From assembly GCA_014529385.2 (NCBI GenBank), contig CM043956.1, positions 66,640,281 to 66,700,280 on the forward strand: a stretch of 60,000 nucleotides of DNA, written 5' to 3'. The stretch is from Adiantum capillus-veneris (lineage: Eukaryota; Streptophyta; Polypodiopsida; Polypodiales; Pteridaceae). Below the pieces are notes generated by a model. That model was not told where the DNA came from, searched no databases, and saw nothing but the letters and a program-made list of their open reading frames with translations. The translations under genes and the position numbers were made by a program. Shown piece after piece: positions 56,887 through 60,000 of this stretch (position 1 is the stretch's first letter; every line of letters begins with the position of its first letter).

Positions 56887-58089
56887 CCTCTCCCCAAGAT
56901 TTTCTCTTCTGGGTTCTTGATTTCTCGGACCCTTCGACTCAATTCAATTCCATACAAATGTGGCTAATGAAGCACTCTAGTTATTTTAAGAGGCTAAGGT
57001 TTTGTTTTACGAAAGATCTACTAAAACCTAACCGTTGAAGTTTGGATTTTTTGACATGACCACACTCCTTGTAAGTGTATCTTTCAAATCACCATAGGAT
57101 CTTGCAAAATGAGCTTTGTATCTACACATATCTTGTGTAAAAAACTAGAAGTATAATCAACTAAGTATTTTAATTAGGATAATTCATAAAAATTACATAC
57201 ATGGTCAAGAATTCAAAATAAGCTCCTCAATATGTGCTTACCTAATGTGCACGATAACTTTTGCAATATATGAGCAATACTCACGCTCAAGTCTTTATTG
57301 GGATCACAATGCTGTAGTACATGATAGGCTAGACCAGGAGAGTCTTCATGCAAATAAAGTACTTTTTTGTGACATTAATTAAAAATCAAGGCTTTCCAAT
57401 GTATTCTTGGCCATGTATATTGTGTGGGCATTGATTCTTGGCCCTCGAAAGTGAGCACAATAATGGTAGCATGACATACTACTTCTAGTTTGTGATGTTA
57501 TTTGTGATGAAGTAACACCTGACCCGTTCTACCCTTAGGATCGCTAAAACCTTTGATAACAATAACATTTTTAGGTAGTTGATATTAGGTATTAGTGTTT
57601 AGAATTAGTATATATTGATTGTGATCACGGTGATAATAGTGATGCCAACACTTACGATCTATATCATAAGTACCAATGTTGATTCAGATGTTATCCGCAA
57701 AAATGTTTTGGAGGTGGTAGATTGGGTTGCATTTGTATGCGCGTATAATAAATTTTATACGTATTATGATTATACGCGAATATCCCGTATTATACGCGAA
57801 AATCCATATTAGTTTTTTTTATCAATTTTTTTTTTGGATCTAAAGATTTGTAGATCAAAAAGCTAAATCACTATAAATGCTATGCGTGTATGCTTTGCTC
57901 CATTCAAGCACACACTTTCTTCTCTATTAGAGATGTAAAGGTTTTAGCTAAAAATTAAAAAATTTTATATAATAATTTAGTCCTCATAAATAGATTTTAA
58001 GACCAAAAAAATAAAAATTAAGATAAATACATTTTACAAATTAAAAGAAAAGATGAACCTAAATATAAATTAGATGAATAAAATCTCGG
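56885..58089. other. AT-rich stretch, no gene
   Basis: No gene was recognised. TTATACGCGAA occurs twice with related words (GCGTATAATAA, TTATACGTATTAT) at about 57735-57805, forming a small cluster of inverted motifs that could be a transposon subterminal region. The stretch is the 3' side of the minus-strand CACTA transposase. Confidence 0.35.
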
Positions 58090-60000
58090 TTCAACTAGTC
58101 ATTTTCTTTAAAAAATCATTCTTAGAGCCAAGTCACACTCGGGGTTAGCAGAGCCAACAAGATAATTTTCTTGCCAGTTTTAAGCATGTTCATGTTGTGA
58201 TACAGGAAATCCGAGACCTCTTGCAATGCTGCTAGCACTACGGATTTGTGAGGTGATAAGGGAAAGACCCATGTCACCTTTACGTTGACCTTAGTAGTCC
58301 GCATTTGGGGCATGTCTGGATCAATTGAGACCAAAAATGCATTGATGACGTTAAGAGACTCTTGTACAAGCCATCCTTTGGTCATGGTACCCTTACAGCG
58401 AGCCCTTTGGCAAACAAACCCCTTTGAAGTCTTCATAAATCTCTCCAAGAAGAACATCCATCTACTATGGACTACCTCAACAATTGCAACTTCATCGACC
58501 ACATGCACAAGTATATACATTTGGATGGTAAGAATGTTTGTTGGATAATACTTCTCCACCATGCACACTACTTCAACATCATTTAAGCGTGCTCAATCGA
58601 TGTTGTCTTCTCTTATCTCTTTTGAACTCATCCAGCATACCAACTCACTGATTTTGTAGATTGTTCTTCTAATGTCATCTGTCAAACAATCCTTTATGGA
58701 AATTGGTAAGATAAACTATAAAAATTTGTGCCAATCGTGGGACTTAAGACCACTAAGATTGTCATCTCTCCTAAAAGCCATTTTCAAACATCACATGCAT
58801 CCAGTGGGAGTCTTGAATGAAGATATAGTCTTCTTCACTTGTTGCTCTTCTTCACGACTCAAAACCCATGGTCCTTTTGGTATAGCAAACTTCCCATTGG
58901 GTTTAGTTCGAGGCCACATCTTTGGCATTGGACCCACAGCCTACACGTCATCTCTTTGGGCCTTGCTCTCCCTTTTTCCAGTGATGGTTTTCCATATGAT
59001 CTCCCCCACATTTTTAAAGATGTGCATTGGGTCGAGCAGATGATTAATCTGCAGGTCACTCCAATACCGAAGTTCATGGAAAATAGAAAATATTTTCATT
59101 CTAGGTGGCATGAAATCTCCCCTCTCTAGCCACATGTTTTTCCAATCGCTTTCTTTTAGTGGATGCATGTCATGTTTGCATATGTTTGGTCCACGTAGCT
59201 CATGTTCTTCAAGAAAATATCTACCATGCTCCTCGCCATAAATTGTCTTTCTCAAATGCTCAGAGTTACAGAAGCCAAGTCGAGGACCACATTTCGGACA
59301 TGCATAATTATCCGAGTAGCTCTTAAGCCTGAAAAAGCACAAATTTAAAATATAAAAGCGTTGGCATATCCAGAACAACATGATGTGTGTGAGGGTTTCA
59401 AAGGAACTTACCTGAACACTCACCAAAGCCTGATCAATCGTGCATGGTCCACATGACAATGCATTGTACATGTACATTCCGTCATCAGATTGGTTGGGAA
59501 ATATCAACCACATTGATTCTTGTCCACAAGATTTGGAGCTCCTCTATAAGTGGTGCTAGATAGACATCCATGTTCTTTGCTTTGTACTTTCCTGGGACGA
59601 TCAGTGAAAACAACAAATGGCCCTTCTTGATAGCTAGCCATGGTGGAAGATTATAAGTAACTAGAAAAATAGGGCACGTGCTCCATGACCAACTCCATAA
59701 TCCGAATGGGTTTACTCCGTCCATTGCCAGACCAAAGCAGATACATCAAGGCTCATTCTTAAATGTAGACCAACTTTCCTCTATGTGATTCTATGCACGA
59801 GAGTTAGCAGGTACCCACATCACATCATCTGTCGATCTAGTATTTGAGCACCATGTCATCAAAGCGGCTATAGAATTGCACTTGAACATGCTCTTTATTC
59901 TTGGAATGATAGGAAAATGTCGAAGGACTTTGCAGGGATAAATTTTCCTTGTGTTCCTCTCTATACCTATTTGATCCACAATTGGGACACTGTTCCAAAT
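58090..60000 (-). pseudogene. CACTA tnp2 transposase, truncated by window
   Basis: Minus-strand blocks in tnp2 order. At 59979-59791, CKVLRHFPIIPRIKSMF matches the usual zinc-finger-adjacent region. At 59724-59485, MDGVNPFGLWSWSWSTCPIF, then YNLPPWLAIKKGHLL, carry the conserved Asp and NPF. After a probable intron, 59328-58941 has CPKCGPRLGF and YWSDLQINHLLDPMHIFKNV, another catalytic-region Asp. At 58568-58122 is the DUF4218 part (LVHVVDEVAIVEVVHSRWMF; TMTKGWLVQES). Between 58940 and 58570 the frame is badly broken. It is a different, more diverged copy from the tnp2 piece at 12724. The start lies beyond 60000 and no terminus was found. Confidence 0.87.
59329..59411 (-). other. Probable 83-bp intron in tnp2
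   Basis: Minus-strand donor CAG|GTAAGTTCC and acceptor TGCTTTTTCAG|GC bound 83 AT-rich bases between two tnp2-like exon blocks. The lengths and consensus fit a plant intron. It has not been tested by transcript data. Confidence 0.6.

Overview
The window is plant nuclear DNA that is almost entirely nested transposable elements. The evidence is Ty1/copia and Ty3/gypsy elements of plant type, CACTA transposons with tnp2 and DUF4218 transposase pieces, decayed pentatricopeptide repeat (PPR) sequence, a captured plant heavy-metal-associated (HMA) domain fragment, and long CT/GA and CA arrays. The PPR wording and the gypsy lineage with two RNase H domains would fit a fern or other seed-free vascular plant, but that placement is inference. 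No tRNA, rRNA or CRISPR was seen. One open reading frame looks like a host gene: a secreted, Cys- and N-glycosylation-rich protein starting at 49073.

Layout. 1-4040: decayed sequence with a copia 5' remnant (about 410-994) carrying a 110-bp tandem duplication. 4040-23216: one old plus-strand gypsy element (here 'gypsy A') survives in three pieces (4060-4888, 10361-11278, 22906-23216). A minus-strand copia element with identical 143-bp LTRs (4889-10360) and an 11.6-kb CACTA element (11279-22902, TSD CTT) interrupt it. In both cases the gypsy reading resumes on the far side. The CACTA contains subterminal hairpins, an HMA fragment, a tnp2 fragment, and a minus-strand gag-protease retroelement ('element E') with a 1534-codon open frame and no reverse transcriptase. 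23217-about 28300: 'element B', flanked by LTR-like repeats, contains a PPR fragment, a perfect palindrome and an unrecognised decayed protein. Its right LTR is split by a fold-back MITE with an 8-bp TSD. 28547-31390: a second copia-type LTR and unexplained sequence.

31510-40573: 'gypsy C', plus strand, with both LTRs, a primer binding site, gag-pro, RT, two RNase H domains and integrase, broken by stops and frameshifts. Its 3' LTR holds a 667-bp TIR element. 40574-46876: 'gypsy D', a minus-strand chromovirus with a chromodomain. 46877-49072: mostly unexplained, with a cluster of a TTAATAATCG motif. 49073-49849: the secreted-protein gene. 51420-54905: PPR pseudogene sequence with a 914-bp tandem duplication. 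55407-56745: a TIR element flanked by TTAA with piggyBac-like ends. 58090-60000: a second, minus-strand CACTA tnp2 transposase, running off the window.

Almost no gene here cooperates with a neighbour in an operon-like sense. The reading order is historical: gypsy A is oldest, and the copia, CACTA and B insertions came later. The recognisable retroelement frames carry in-frame stops, except the E gag-protease frame. Most of these stops look like C-to-T changes.
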